Position numbers and translations under genes: made by a program
Assembly (NCBI GenBank): GCA_013146195.2
Contig: CM028377.1
Coordinates: 20,300,796 to 20,364,795, forward strand
DNA: 64,000 nucleotides
From: Codonopsis lanceolata
Taxonomy: Eukaryota; Streptophyta; Magnoliopsida; Asterales; Campanulaceae
Direction: 5' to 3'
The notes under the pieces: model-generated
The model's input: the letters and a program-made list of their open reading frames with translations, nothing else
Database searches by the model: none
What the model was told of the DNA's origin: nothing
In this document: positions 43,157 through 54,643 of the stretch, piece after piece
Layout: each line of letters opens with the position of its first letter
How positions within the stretch are numbered: the first letter of the stretch is position 1

Positions 43157-45095
43157 CTTTCAATGTTATAAAGTGACACTTTCACCATTTCACGCCAAAA
43201 GTAACCGTTTTCATTTATAATGCAAAATGATTTTTTTCAAAGCAAAAGTGACACAATTAATGCCAAAAGAGCTATAATTTTCATTAAAAATTCAAAATGG
43301 CACTTCCAGGGCCAAAAATGACATTTTATGTTAAAAATGACACTTTTAATACTAAAATGTGACACTCTTCATTTATTAACGTGAGGGGTCATGACTTTAT
43401 TTTCAAAAGCTGAGGGGTTGACTGAGATTTTTGAATCTTGACTCATTTAATATGAATAAATCCGTTTTATGGATTAAGATCCGTTTTACACAACCATATT
43501 ACATGAAACCTGCTCATTAATTAATTTAGTTGAGCTAAAACTTCTTCGATGAAGCGAGCAATAAAACATCCTAGTTAGAGCATCCACATTGTGTATTATT
43601 CTTACATATCTTTTTAGCTGAGTTCCACTGTCACATATACATTTTTTTCTTCTTATCCATTTAAAAATATATCTTGCCATTGTATAATATTCTTACACAT
43701 CTTCTTACAAAATAAATAAATAAATAAATTTAACACATCCCAATAAAAAAATATTTCATTTACCCCCCACCCCAAAACCTCACACATGCTACTAATACTA
43801 GCATGTAGAAACTGATAAAGTTTAGGAATAATGACATAGTCTTTTCATTGATTAAATCACTTATTTATAGGGAGAGTTATAATTAGGTTTACACTTGGAG
43901 TAGGGAACAAGAAACCTATACAAGGAAGGTAATAAATAAAAAAATAACTATACAAGATAATTACTACTAACCAATAATTACAAATAAATAAGAATAAATA
44001 ATAAATATATTATTCTCTAATAAAAACAACCTAGTTACTACGTACAGATGAGCATAACTAATTAACTGCAGTAAATCATTTGAGATTTGAAATGAAATTA
44101 ATTAATGCTATCTAATTAAGCTCAATTCGTTGATAAACGAATATATATAAACGTGACCAATAGAATGAATTGATGTATGAGCAGCTAGCTAGTAGCTAGG
44201 AATCAGTATTAATTATAAGTAGTGCAAGGATGGTGATCCATTGGTCCAAACCTAATGGATGTCATGTGAAGTGCAGTGGCCTAAGCATGCAGTGGGTATA
44301 TATTTCAAGTCTCCATCATTTGGACCATGGAAGAAGAGTGACATAAGCTAACATGAGTTGGACAATGGGGCTAACTTTAAAGTGAAAATGTATGCCCTAA
44401 AGTCCAACATATGGTTGGGATCGGATCCATCAAACTCAAAGGCTACCATTGAAGAACATCCTTTTAACATTTGAAACTTTTAGTACTAATCTTTTTCCTT
44501 GGGAAGCTGCAAAAGATATTTTTTTGGCCAAGTCAAAAGTTCAATTTCGTGAGTGGCTAAAACATTTTTCAAGTTCTACTTTCGTATCCTAATGTTTAGA
44601 CCCTCCACTTTCATGTCATTATTACTTAGAGGATCATCAATCCTAAAGTGAATGTGAAGAAAATTTGACATTCAAATGGGATTTTTTACCCAAACGGAGG
44701 GAGTATATCTTATTTGAAAAAAATACCTCTTTAATACAATTTATTTTTTTGTCAAATTTTATTTTAGTGATGAGAATATGAGATATATGTCACATATGAT
44801 TAAATTTACGTTTGCATTGAAAAGATTCGTTTTAATCAAATGTGAATGAAAAGAAAAAAAATATTAAATATGATTGAGAGTGTTAATTACTCACGGCCTC
44901 ATTAATGCAATCTTGCAATATTGACCAAGTGTAACACGTGTAATTGACCAAGTTTACATAGTATTATCCTTTCTCATCCAACGTTCACATATTCAAATAA
45001 CTTAATGACATCAAATTGTTTGGTGTTAATTAACTTTAATACTCATAGTACTTTTATGTGTTAGAATTCAAGTGTACGTGAAACATAGATTAAAA
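43157..45095. other. AT-rich spacer with small repeat fragments
   Basis: No credible gene. 43157-43400 has repeated AAAATGACACTTT and GCCAAAAGTGACAC motifs. 43575-43705 contains GAGCATCCACATTGTGTATT and a second partial copy (MITE-like). 43800-44050 resembles an old LTR. 44140-44470 is low-copy-looking sequence with the local inverted repeat ATCCATTGG...CTAATGGAT (about 44230-44262). Nothing supports an RNA gene there. Confidence 0.5.
44690..44706 (-). mobile_element. Stowaway/mariner-like terminus
   Basis: Minus strand reads TACTCCCTCCGTTTGGGT and continues to CATTTGAATGTCAAATTT, the same family as 2172-2215 and 18106-18122. Element body and left end unresolved. Confidence 0.5.
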
Positions 45096-45135
45096 CTAGT
45101 TATTTAGTTCGTGCTTCGCACTCTGCACGGGTACA
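45096..45135 (-). mobile_element. Helitron-like 3' end
   Basis: Minus strand: GTGCGAAGCAC hairpin, twelve bases, then CTAG followed by T. Same logic as at 1387 and 18131, although the hairpin is different. A weaker relative is at 62394-62420. Confidence 0.4.
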
Positions 45136-45217
45136 ATATTAGTGCACGGGTACAATGTAATATAATATATATATATATATATATAGTAATAATAATATAA
45201 CTTTTGGACATTATAAT

Positions 45218-45472
45218 TAGGGGTGGCAATTCGTGTTATCGTGTCGTGTTCGTGCCTCATTATCGTGTTTTAATATTATCTATCTTATTTGATCATAAAT
45301 AAAACAATAAATATTAATTTGAATATATTAACAATTTCGTGCCTTTCGTGTCGTGTTTCGTGTTGTGTCGTGTCGTGTTGGGCTTATTGTGTCATTTGTC
45401 TCTGTAATCGTGTTTTATAATCGTGCCTTATTGGTTCGTGCTAACGTGCCGTGCCAGGCATTGCCACCCCTA
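45218..45472. mobile_element. hAT MITE with perfect 8-bp target duplication
   Basis: 255 bp. Inverted ends TAGGGGTGGCAAT (45218) and ATTGCCACCCCTA (ends 45472); both flanks are ATTATAAT (45210-45217 and 45473-45480), a perfect 8-bp duplication as expected for hAT transposons. The interior has many GTGTCGTGTTCGTGC-type repeats and no transposase. Inserted next to the tandem array that Tat-3 also entered. Confidence 0.92.
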
Positions 45473-45480
45473 ATTATAAT

Positions 45481-45699
45481 TAGATTGTTAATTTCTTTTA
45501 TGTTTGTAATTTTTTTTCCTATTATTACTAATAGTAAACGATTTTTTTACCTAAATACTTTTAAAATTAACATAAGTTTCTAACTAACGTGAGATATATA
45601 TTTTGTATTAGTAATAATAGTAAAAATCTTTGATCTAAAGACTTTTAAAATTACATCTAGCTTGATAATAATATTAGAAGTCTTTTTGTTAAAAACTTT
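45481..45699. repeat. Left fragment of the AT-rich hairpin tandem array
   Basis: Two to three degenerate monomers of the array found at 55320-62040 (TAATAATAGTAAAAATC, CTAAAGACTTTTAAAA and GTGAGATATA motifs). Tat-3 separates it from the main array with target duplication ACTTT. Confidence 0.75.
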
Positions 45700-46167
45700 T
45701 GAGCTGCCCGGCACAAAAGGCCCAAGCAACAGTCACGTGCACAACATGCCCCCCTCAGCTATGAGCAAAGCACGTGCGTCCTACATGATTTAAATTCAAA
45801 TATTAGCGCTCAGCCTCCAAGATGTTTTGCCCTCAAATGAGCACTTTTGCCCCAGAAGCCTGGAGGCTCAGTAATGCAACGAGCAAATCCCAGTATGCAA
45901 CGAGCAAGGCCTCAGGCATGCAACAAGCAAAGTTTAAGCGAGCATGCTTGCCATGCTCGGTAACTCAGTAACGGTTACTTAGGACGTGGGTGGTTATCAC
46001 TGGGAAACCCGCCACCACGTTCAAGAAGTGATTGTTCGGTTGAACGTGGTCTTTAATGTGCCCTTTTCATACGCTCAGGGATTGAATGAGTAGTTAACTC
46101 AGTTCTCCAGTAAGCCTATAAAAACCCCTCAAAACAAAGGAGGGAGGTATGTGATTTCCTAACTAAG
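45700..46167 (+). repeat. Tat-3 5' LTR, truncated at its inner end
   Basis: Matches 54644-55119 of the 3' LTR closely (TATA box TATAAAAA at 46117-46124) but stops after AACTAAG; the last about 200 bp of the LTR and the primer site are absent, and internal sequence begins at once. One internal difference is a 10-bp segment near 45836 present only in the 3' LTR. Confidence 0.88.
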
Positions 46168-47287
46168 CCTATAAACACCCAACATGAACCTACTGGCTGA
46201 TCATAACCTACCACCTCCACCTCTTCATGACCCTCGTCATTAGCTTAATCAACGACGGGGCTTGGATTCTTTGGCCAGGAGTGTCGTCGCTGCCGTTGGT
46301 TTGGCCAACGAGTTCCGGGAGAAGGCTTTGCGTTAGAAGGCCATATATTTGGGGCAAATGCATCAATTGAATTAACAGTTAATCGCTATGGGCAAGCCAC
46401 CAATGCCTATTAAGTTAGGGCCCGGGCATGCCCGCGCCTAGTCAAGAGGCCAGTATGTCCAGGTCGGGGATTAATCCCCAATGTTTGGTTCTAGGTTCCT
46501 TCGCAACCCCGTGAGCGAGAATCCAACAAGGGCGGAGCCAGCAAGAGGGGCGGGCCAGTCACAGGGTTGTTCCGAGTGTACATTCTCATTTGGGTCTTTG
46601 AGCAGGAGAAGATTTGACCTAGTCTCGCCGCCGTTGAAGATCACCTTCTCTGCGAAGGTCGCATCCTCGCTGCCCTCGTTCACAGTCCCTGTGCAGGTCG
46701 CATGCTCGCAATCATCGCACTCCATCCCCTAGGAGGTCACATGCTCGTCGTCCTCGGACACCTTCGCCTAGAAGGTCACAGGCTCATCTGGCACACCATT
46801 CCAGAGGCAGGCATGAGTTGCCTCAACAAAATGCTCAGAAAAGTGGTGTAGGAGTAGCTTGGAACAAGGGCGTCAGGCCGCAGATGTAGCCCAGACACAA
46901 GTGGCGCAGGCCGTGGGCATAGCTCAGGCCATGGGACCCCCACAGGCCCCTCTTGTGCCTGGGGTGCCGCCTCAACCCGCGGGTGGTTTAGTTGCAACCC
47001 TCAATATGTAAGAGTTCGAGGACTTGAAAAGTCGTATGGAAGCATGAGAGAAAAGCAAGGCCCTGGACGTAAATTTTTTGGGTAGCAAAGAAAAGTCTCA
47101 CGTAACGGTGGGCCCTTTGACGATTGCTGTGATCGGTGAGAGTTCGACATAGGGCGAGCGACGTTGCCTAAGGGAGATCACTTGTCCTTTGCCGACGATG
47201 GGGACGGGAGGACAAGTCGAGCAAGCTACGGATATGGAGTTGGATTAGCTTAATAGGGTAGAAACTCAAGCTGAAGAAGAGGAAAAT
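46168..47287 (+). pseudogene. Tat-3 gag remnant
   Basis: ATG at 46184 (MNLLADHNLPPPPLHDPRH then a stop) with degraded gag N-terminal sequence in several frames (PMFGSRFLRNPVSENP, SECTFSFGSLSRRRFD). From about 47000 the sequence jumps to the acidic lead-in of RT, so the capsid core, zinc knuckle and protease appear deleted. Non-functional. Confidence 0.6.
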
Positions 47288-48486
47288 GTGGAATGCGACA
47301 TGCTCCAGATGCGGGATGAGCCCGAGTTTACAGCCCAGGATGAGCTTGAGGAAATTGCTATCAATTCTGCCTATCCCAAGCAAAAGATAAAGATTGGCAG
47401 GGCACTGTCGGTTGAAGCTCGAGCTAGTTTGGTCAGGCAACTCCAGAGCAGCTTGGATGTTTTCTCTTGGCGACCAGAAGATATGCAAGGGTTAGCGAGG
47501 ATGTGACAGTTTATAGCCTTAGTGTGGATCCAGATTTTAGGCCAATTCAGCAACGACCTAAAGTATACTCCAAAGAAAAGGACAAGGCAATCAAGGAGGA
47601 GGTTGAGAAGCTGCTCAGCATGGATATCATACAGGAAATTCATTATCTGACTTGGCTCGCTAATGTGGTCATGGTCAAGAAATCAAATGAAAAGTGGAGA
47701 ATGTGTGTAGACTTCACTGACCTCAATAAAGCTTGCCCGAAGGATTGTTATCCTCATCTTCACATCGATAAGCTGGTAGATGCCATAGCAGGCTTCGAGT
47801 TCTTGAGCTTCATCGATGCATATTCAGGATACCACCAGGTGAAGATGAATGAGAAGGATAAAGCATTGACTGCATTTTGAGCAGCAGGAGGCCTCTATTG
47901 CTACAAGATGATACCTTTTGGCCAGAAGAATGCGGGAGCTACTTACCAACGAATGGTGAACAAGGACTTCAGCTCGCAAATTGGCAGGAATGTTGAGGCC
48001 TACATTGATGATATGGTCGTAAAGTCCAGAGGACATGATCATACTGTTGATTTGGAGGAGACCTTTGGCAACCTCAGGAGGAATAACATGAAGCTCAATC
48101 AGAGTAAGTGTGTGTTCGACGTGAAAGTGGGCAAGTTTCTGGGGTTCATGGTGAACGAGCGGGGGATTGAGGTGAATCCTGAAAAAATCAAAGTGTTGAT
48201 CACAATGAAGCCTCCCCGATGCATCAAAGATATTCAGCAGCTTAATGGCAGAGTTATTGCTCTTGGTTGTTTCATTTCCAAGTCGACAGAAAGGTGTTTG
48301 CCTTTTTTCAAGGTGCTTCGGGGAAACAAGGGGTTTGAGTGGACAACAGAGTGTCAGGAGGCTTTCAAGCAACTGGTGGAATATTTGGGACAACCTCCAT
48401 TGTTAAGGTGCCCGGTTGTGGGTGAGAATTTATTTGTGTACCTCGCGGCCATAGAGCAGGATGTGACTGCTGTTCTAGTTAGGTAA
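47288..48486 (+). pseudogene. Tat-3 reverse transcriptase
   Basis: Starts with the lead-in SLDVFSWRPEDMQG (47450-47490), a frameshift, then KEKDKAIKEEVEKLL, ANVVMVKKSNEKWRMCVDFT, LNKACPKDCYP, SFIDAYSGYHQVKM; a TGA at 47878; then MIPFGQKNAGATYQRMVNK and the catalytic YIDDMVVKSRG (48000-48035), GKFLGFMVNERGIEVNPEKI. Domain order and motifs match the Tat lineage of Ty3/gypsy. In an active copy it makes cDNA from element RNA. One frameshift and two stops (47878 and 48484) inactivate it, but the conserved residues are largely intact. Confidence 0.93.
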
Positions 48487-49380
48487 GAATGTAACTTGCA
48501 AAGGCCTGTTTATTATGTTTCCAAGGCCCTCACTGCAGTGGAAGGGCGCTATTTTAATGCAGAAAAATTGGCTTACTCGCTTGTTGTTGCTGCTCGGAAA
48601 CTTCGGGCTTATTTTTCTATGTATCTAATTATTGTATACACAGACACACCTCTTAGGAAAATTCTGCATAAGCCGGATTCTTCTAGTCGTTTGCTCACCT
48701 GGTCAATTGAGTTGACCGAGTTTTAGATTGATTACCAGCCTCGACGAGCTATTAAGGCACAGGCTTTGGCAGACTTCGTGGCTGAGACTAGTTTCAAGGA
48801 TTCGGGTGAGGGGGAGACTCTCCCTCGCACTACTACAACGAATGTTCCTTTCCAGCGGCCTCGCCCAAATTATTGCTTGGAGTTATATGTGGATGGTTCA
48901 GCTAGTAATCTTGGAAGTGGGGTAGGACTGTTATTGGTCCCGCCCGAGCAGGATGTGGAATTTGAGAAGACATTATGTTTCAAATTTCTAGCATCTAACA
49001 ACCAATTAGAGTAAGAGGCTTTGATAGCGGGACTTGAGCTCGCGCATGATGTAGGAGTGTGCGAGGTCGTGATTTATTGTGATTCACAGTTGGTAGTCAA
49101 TCAAGTCAAGGGTGACTATGCTATACATCATCCCGTTCTGGTTCGATATTGCGCGATGGTAAAAGAAATTCTGAAGGATTTCGATTATTGGGAGCTGGTC
49201 AGAATTGGTCGTGATGATAACATGCGCGCAGATTATCTTTCAAAGATGGCTGAAGAAGAAATTCAATTTTTGCATCCTGGGGCCATGATCGAATACTTGG
49301 AAATACCGACGATAGAGAAAGAGGTAATCATGAACATTGAGCCTGCAACGAAATGCTGGATTGATGACTTAAAGGATTAC
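48487..49380 (+). pseudogene. Tat-3 RNase H pair (gypsy and archaeal-type)
   Basis: First RNase H: RPVYYVSKALTAVEGRYFNA, EKLAYSLVVAARKLRAYF, up to a TAG at 48724. Then IDYQPRRAIKAQALADFVAE and a second RNase H starting LELYVDGSASNLGSGVGLLL (48880-48940), with a TAA at 49014, then ALIAGLELAHDVGVCEV, IYCDSQLVVNQVKG and RIGRDDNMRADYLSKMA. The second domain has the Asp-Glu-Asp pattern of the archaeal-type RNase H that plant Tat elements acquired. It degrades the RNA strand during replication in active copies. Confidence 0.9.
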
Positions 49381-50588
49381 ATCGAGCAAGGAGTTTTGCC
49401 CGAGGATAAATCAAAAGCAAAAACCATTCAGAAGCGAGCATGTCGGTATATTATTCTGGATAAAGTTCTCTATAGGCGGTCATATACCAGGCCTCTACTC
49501 AGATGTGTGCGGCCAGAGAAGACCGAGGGTGTACTTGGGGAAATTCATGAAGGAAAATGTGGAGGGCACCCCGGCCAGCGGTGATTGGCAGAAAAGGTGT
49601 TGGCTGCAGGTTTTTATTGGATTACTTTGAGGCGAGATGCAGAAACGTATGTTCGGCGGTGTGACAAGTGTCAGCGTTATACTGATGTGCCTCGGTTACC
49701 TTCTATCGAGCAGACTCCAGTGGTGACATCATGGCCGTTTTATATGTGGGGAATTGATCTGATTGGCCCTTTCCCCTTAGCTCGCTCGAAGTTTAAATAT
49801 GTGGTGGTTGCTGTGGATTACTTCACGAAGTGGGTAGAAGCTAAGCCTTTGGCAACTATCAGTGAGGTCAATGTGATTGACTTTGTGCATGAGAATATCT
49901 CGTGTCGTTTTGGTGTACCCTGGGCTATAGTTTCCGATCATGGGACTCAATTTTCGGAGAAATTTACAAAGGCATACGAGTAGATGCGTGTGAAACACTG
50001 GCAGTCTTCTGTCGCATACCCTCAAGGTGATGGGCAGGCTGAGGTAGCTAACAAACAAGTTTTGCACGCCCTCAAAAGAAGTCTTGAAGATAAAGAAGGG
50101 AGATGGGTGAATGAGCTGCCATCAGCCTTGTGGGCGGTCAGAATATCGATTAGAAGGCCCACGGGTGAAATTGCTTTCTCTCTTGCTTATGGGTCTGAGG
50201 CCATGGCCCCGGTGGAAATGTACTTACCAAATCACAAAGTGTCTTATTATGATACATAATACAATATCGTAGCCCGGGCAGTTGATCTTGATCTGTTGGA
50301 AGAAAGGAGGGTAGATTCTAAATGAGAATGGCTAACTACAAACAACGAGCAAAAGCCCACCACGACAAGCGAGTTCGGAGTCGATCATTTACTGTGGGCG
50401 ATTGGGTTCTCCGTAAAATTGAAGCAACCGGCCATCGAGCAGAGTGGGGAAAGCTTTCTCCTAATTGGGAAGGTCCTTTTCAAGTTGTCAAAGTAGTCAG
50501 GGAAGAGACCTATATGTTGTGAACAGAGGAGGGCAGCGAGCTGAAACATTCGTGGCACGCAGATCATTTGAAGAAATATTATCGTTGA
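49381..50588 (+). pseudogene. Tat-3 integrase
   Basis: Zinc region EIHEGKCGGHPGQR, a TGA at 49582, then VRRCDKCQRY; core WGIDLIGPFP, VVAVDYFTKWVEAKPL, IVSDHGTQF (second Asp kept; the usual Asn is His), a TAG at 49981, then SSVAYPQGDGQAEVAN with the catalytic Glu. The C-terminal domain has AHHDKRVRSRSFTVGDWVLR and WEGPFQVVKV (to 50520), a TGA, and the tail HADHLKKYY ending at 50588. It would insert the cDNA. Five or more stops disable it. Confidence 0.92.
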
Positions 50589-51253
50589 TAGGAAATGTGT
50601 AAGTGGTTTGTTTTCCTTTTTTGCTTGATTGTAAGTTGGGGGGAAATAAATGGATGTTTTGGGCGTCATTTCTTTTCTCTCAGCTGGAGTGCAATTGTTA
50701 TCTCGATTATTCTCTTTTTCATTAGAAAGAAATTTCTGTTCGTGAAAAAGGGTTGGTGTTCGAGCTTATTCTCTTGATTATGCCTTTTTCAGTGGGTAGA
50801 GTTCTCTTTGCTCGATTGAAGGGGTTGTTGTTCGAGGGCAATGCATTTTCTCTCTTCGACAAGCTCGGTAAATGTTTGCTCGATTGAGAAGAATGCGTTT
50901 GGAAAGTACTGTAAATTACTTTATAGACGCAAGCAATAATGTTAAAAAGGAAAGCTTGGAAATCGCAAGATGAAAAGTTGAAATTGTTTGTGCAATAAAA
51001 TGTTAAGATTACAAGCATTGTGGAAAGCAATTTAGGAATCTGAGGGAATTTCCAGTGGTACAGTTGGGGCGGCAGCTTTCTCTTCATCATTGGTTTCCTT
51101 TCCGTCCACGATAACAACCACCTCTCCATCATCGCCAGCCGAATGAGCAGCCAAGGTTGTATCTTCTTGTGATTTGGCCATCCAGATTTGGGTCATCAAA
51201 TCTGTTACCGTGACTTTGATGTCTTAAGAAGGAGTCCAGGTCGCGAGCCTGTT
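50589..51253. other. Tat-3 spacer between pol and antisense ORF
   Basis: T-rich, non-coding in the plus direction; in the minus direction it probably contains the end of the antisense gene (an acidic stretch near 51050-51130). Repeated TTCGAG and GCTCGATTGA motifs (50757-50890). No independent gene. Confidence 0.45.
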
Positions 51254-53749
51254 TTATGCGTCTGATGGGGCTAAGGATTCCAGTTTATCCTCTGTATAGG
51301 GTACTAAGGCATGGCCCGGGTGGGTAGAGGAGCAGAATGTGTTGTTAGTCCCCCATTCAGCGAGTAACTCGAGGATGATATCCATCTTGCTACAAGCTAG
51401 TTGCCTTAAGACATGATGCACCCCTTGGAGGTAGAAGGGATAAGCTTCCTCCTCTACAGAGGCTTGGAAATCCTCAGAGCTTTTGTACTCAGTAATTACC
51501 AATTGTCTCTGCTCTTCGCTAGACTTCGACAGCTCTTCCCTCAGCTTCTTTTCTTGGCCGCTTCAGCTTTGGCTTGCTCTAGCTCGTTGAGTGTTGCCCT
51601 GATCACTTTCCTCACTTGCCCGATGTTGTTGATAGCAGTTTCTTCGGATTTTTTTGGAGAAGCTTAGATGGGATTCAAGTACCTTCTTCTTCTCTTCAAG
51701 TTTGGAGAGCTCAGTCACTTTGTTGGTAACGACTTCTTCACTTTGTTTTAGCTCAGCTCGGAGAGTGTTAATTTGTTCCTCGAGCTTGTTCTTTTTGGTG
51801 GACAGCGAGCTGGAGGTTTTGAGGTTGTCGATGAAGCGATCGTACAAAAGTTTTGTCTTGGTGACCATCTGCAAAGTAAAGGAACAAATTAAAAATTGAA
51901 TGTACCAGGATCACAATTTCGAAAGATGAATGAAAGTTTACCTCAGCCATGCATATCCTGATCTCACTGACTAAGATCGAGCTGGAATGCTCTGCACTCC
52001 TCTTTTAGAGACCAGAGTGATGCAGCCTCTTTATTATGCCAAGGCCGACTGTGGCAGCGTGACCTCCTCGTCTGTTGGTGTTAATGTTTTGTAAATCAGC
52101 GACATCGGTCAGCTCGGCAATTAATTCAGCCGCTTTTTCCCGGGCTTCGGGCATATGAAAGTTTTATTTTTGCCACGTGGGCATAGCAGACCTAGAGACA
52201 GTAGCTTGGTCGCTTTCTTCAGTCTGAGCTCTTGTCCTCTTTGAGGGGGAAGTTTGATAGTGGGTCGCTTGGGGGCCGATACTTCAGGTGCGACCAGGGA
52301 CACTGTTGGGGTAGAAGCAGCTGGCTTGCTGATAGACAGGTTTACGGTGCCAGGGGCAGCGGTTTGAGGCGGTGTGGCATCTCGGGTTGGTTTAGAGCGG
52401 CCACGTTGGCCGCTGGGACGAGCGGAAGGCCGGTTGGCTCTTGGCTGCTTAGTTGGGTGTTCCTCTTCGTCGAGCTCCTTCTTATTGCCTGTAGAAATTT
52501 GTTGCTGTTGTTAAGCTGCTTCATATCTGCAACATGACTCAAGACAGTTAATGGTCAGATCGAATTTTGAATGGGGAAAAATAAAGTGCAGAAAGAAGAG
52601 GCTAAGGGTTAGACCAGTCAGGGAGAAGGCCGGGGTACAGTTAGTTCCTTTTTACTGGCAGACGGGACACTCGCTGTGGAACTTTCCCCCATGACAATTG
52701 CCCCAGCATAGGTTCTCAGTTTCTATGGAGAACGTGGTTTCCACCCTCCAGGCCAATTCAACAGGCCGGCCAAACGGAGTAAAGAAGGATCGGAGGTCAG
52801 GGCCACTCAGTCTAATACCCAATCTTGCCCACCTTTGCCCTCCTTGACGCCGAGCAGAGTCTTAAAAGCTTTGACTATTTGGGGCTTCTACTCGGTAGGC
52901 ATTCTTGTCGTACGGGGGAATCTCTAGGTCTTCTAAGTAGGGGGCGAAGGGCCAGCCAACCCGGGACTCAACGAGCAAGTCCTTCCTGTCCCAGGAATCA
53001 ACCTTATTGGGGCCGTCAGTGAGAAGTTTAAAGAAGTTGGGGTTGGACCGACCAGTAATGCGTCCGGTCTTTTTGTCTAAAGAAAACAAAAAAAGTTTCT
53101 TAAATAAGGTCATGTCGGGTTAGAACCCGAGTAGTCAGCAAGGTATGATATACGCGACCAGGAATCTAACGGTGGTGAGGGTCAGGTCGCAAGGAAAGGC
53201 ATTAGACATGATCAGGAATTCAGAAAAGAATGGGTCTAAGGGAAGCCGCAGGCCGATGAGGAAAAATCGAAGTAAAACACCATTTGGTCTCCTTGGAAGT
53301 TATACCCATCTTTCTCGATGTCCAGGTCGAAGGCCTTTACTCGGTACTTTTTGGGGTCCATTCCCAACGAGTAGAACCAGGCAGACACCTCTTCTTCGCA
53401 AGTTAAGTTGTCCTATTTGAGTAAGGCAAGTGTGTTGATCATGATTTGTTTGCCCCTAAGAGCGTCGCGGGCTCGCGGAGGGTCTCTGTTCGGAGGGTCA
53501 CACTCTCGGCTCTTCTTCTTCGAGGTTGGTTTGCTTGGCCTCAATCAGTTTATCCTCTAGTTCATTTGAAGCTCTAGGAGCTTCCTCCATGACAATGCTT
53601 ATTTCGTGGGGGATTATTGGGGCCTCCTCCAGCTCGGTTTCTTCAGAACAGTGGGACTCAATTTTGAAACTTTCTTCACTTTCTGTTGAGGCCCCGTGTT
53701 CGTAGCTATACCCTTCAATCTTCGAATGAGTTTCATCGCTGGAAGACAT
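51254..53749 (-). pseudogene. Tat-3 antisense ORF, homologue of the Tat-2 antisense ORF
   Basis: Reads opposite to gag-pol. N-terminus at the ATG 53749 (MSSSDETHSKIEGYSYEHG, acidic, compare MSDVSEND in Tat-2); then a degraded part with GLRLPLDPF (about 53260-53230) and AFPCDLTLTTVR; 53113-52862 has NPNFFKLLTDGPNKVDSWDR and VESRVGWPFAP; a basic middle; a coiled coil (51874-51600, NKLEEQINTLRAELKQSEE); and a C-terminal HHVLRQLA and HALVPYTEDKLE (51420-51270). The same order as in Tat-2 shows an inherited gene with Transposase_28-like domain plus coiled coil. More frameshifts than the Tat-2 copy. Role unknown. Confidence 0.82.
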
Positions 53750-54643
53750 CTTATAGGAATCGAGGAATACATATTAGTTCTTGCTTGAGGAAGCAAGCAA
53801 GAGCGGGCCATGCTAAAACCCCTGATTAGGGTTCATCTTAAAACCAGTGAACATGGCATCAGTCACGTATTCCTTGATTCCCACTTACGGGTGTTGTGTA
53901 TGTGAAGCCTATGAAGTGGCCAGACCCGGGGTGTTCAGGAAGAGAAAGGGTTGCGATGTTTTTTAAAGATTGGAAGATTGGGATGAAAAGAAAAAGAAAA
54001 TAGGTGTCAGACGCCCAAGTTTACGTCAAATTGGTGGTCGGATCATAACCAATTTATCATCATATACCCAGACAGCATCATCGAGCCCCAAAATTAGGGT
54101 TCTAGCGGCGAAAATGAAGAGAGGCAAAATTCATAGAAGGAACAAGGATGAAAAGAGAAATACCTGGTGATTTTGAAGAATTGAGTTAAAAAGTTTCCTA
54201 GGACTCTTGATGTCACGGAAAATTTTCCTTCCTTCGGCTGAATGCAAGGAGAGAGTGAGGATTGAGAATTAATGCTTGGATTCTTCGATGGCAGGAAAAA
54301 TCTCAAATGAGCGAAGGACTCTGCTTTAATAATGGGGGAACTGTCACGGGGCGGTAATCAAGATAGCCGGGTGTATCATTGCGGCGTGGAAACCAAGGCG
54401 TCGCATTAAATGATGCCTCAAGGCATGTGTACGCATGTGTAACAGACGGCAAAAGTCATCCCGTCCCTTCAGTACCTATTGTACCTCAAGCTGGCATCCA
54501 CTTACCATTTGATCTCGGGACCGTTACTTGCAAATAATCTAAATGGACCAAGTGTTGCAACGACCAGATTCCTAGGAGGTTCCAAGTTCTTTCGCTCCTC
54601 GCTCCGAGCATGAATGCTTACCAGACAAGGAGCACGTGGCCAC
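53750..54643 (-). promoter_or_regulatory. Leader/promoter region of the Tat-3 antisense ORF and PPT
   Basis: In Tat-2 the equivalent interval carries a TATA box and leader intron. Here a minus-strand TATTAAAG-like box (about 54321-54329) and a CCTATAAG just before the ATG are the best matches; both are weak. 54590-54643 is the conserved pre-LTR segment GCTCCGAGCATGAATGC...GGCCAC that abuts the 3' LTR in the sense direction. Confidence 0.4.

Noticed and set aside
43157..43490. Continuation of LINE-B after Tat-2
   Set aside because: No RT motif (LRQGD, FADD) in any frame; the sequence consists of short AAAATGACACTTT-type repeats.
44230..44262. Possible microRNA-like hairpin
   Set aside because: The inverted repeat is short (about 9 bp arms), with no extended stem.
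53145..53420. Plus-strand open frame in Tat-3
   Set aside because: It is the shadow of the minus-strand antisense gene, whose conserved motifs (GLRLPLDPF) are on the other strand.
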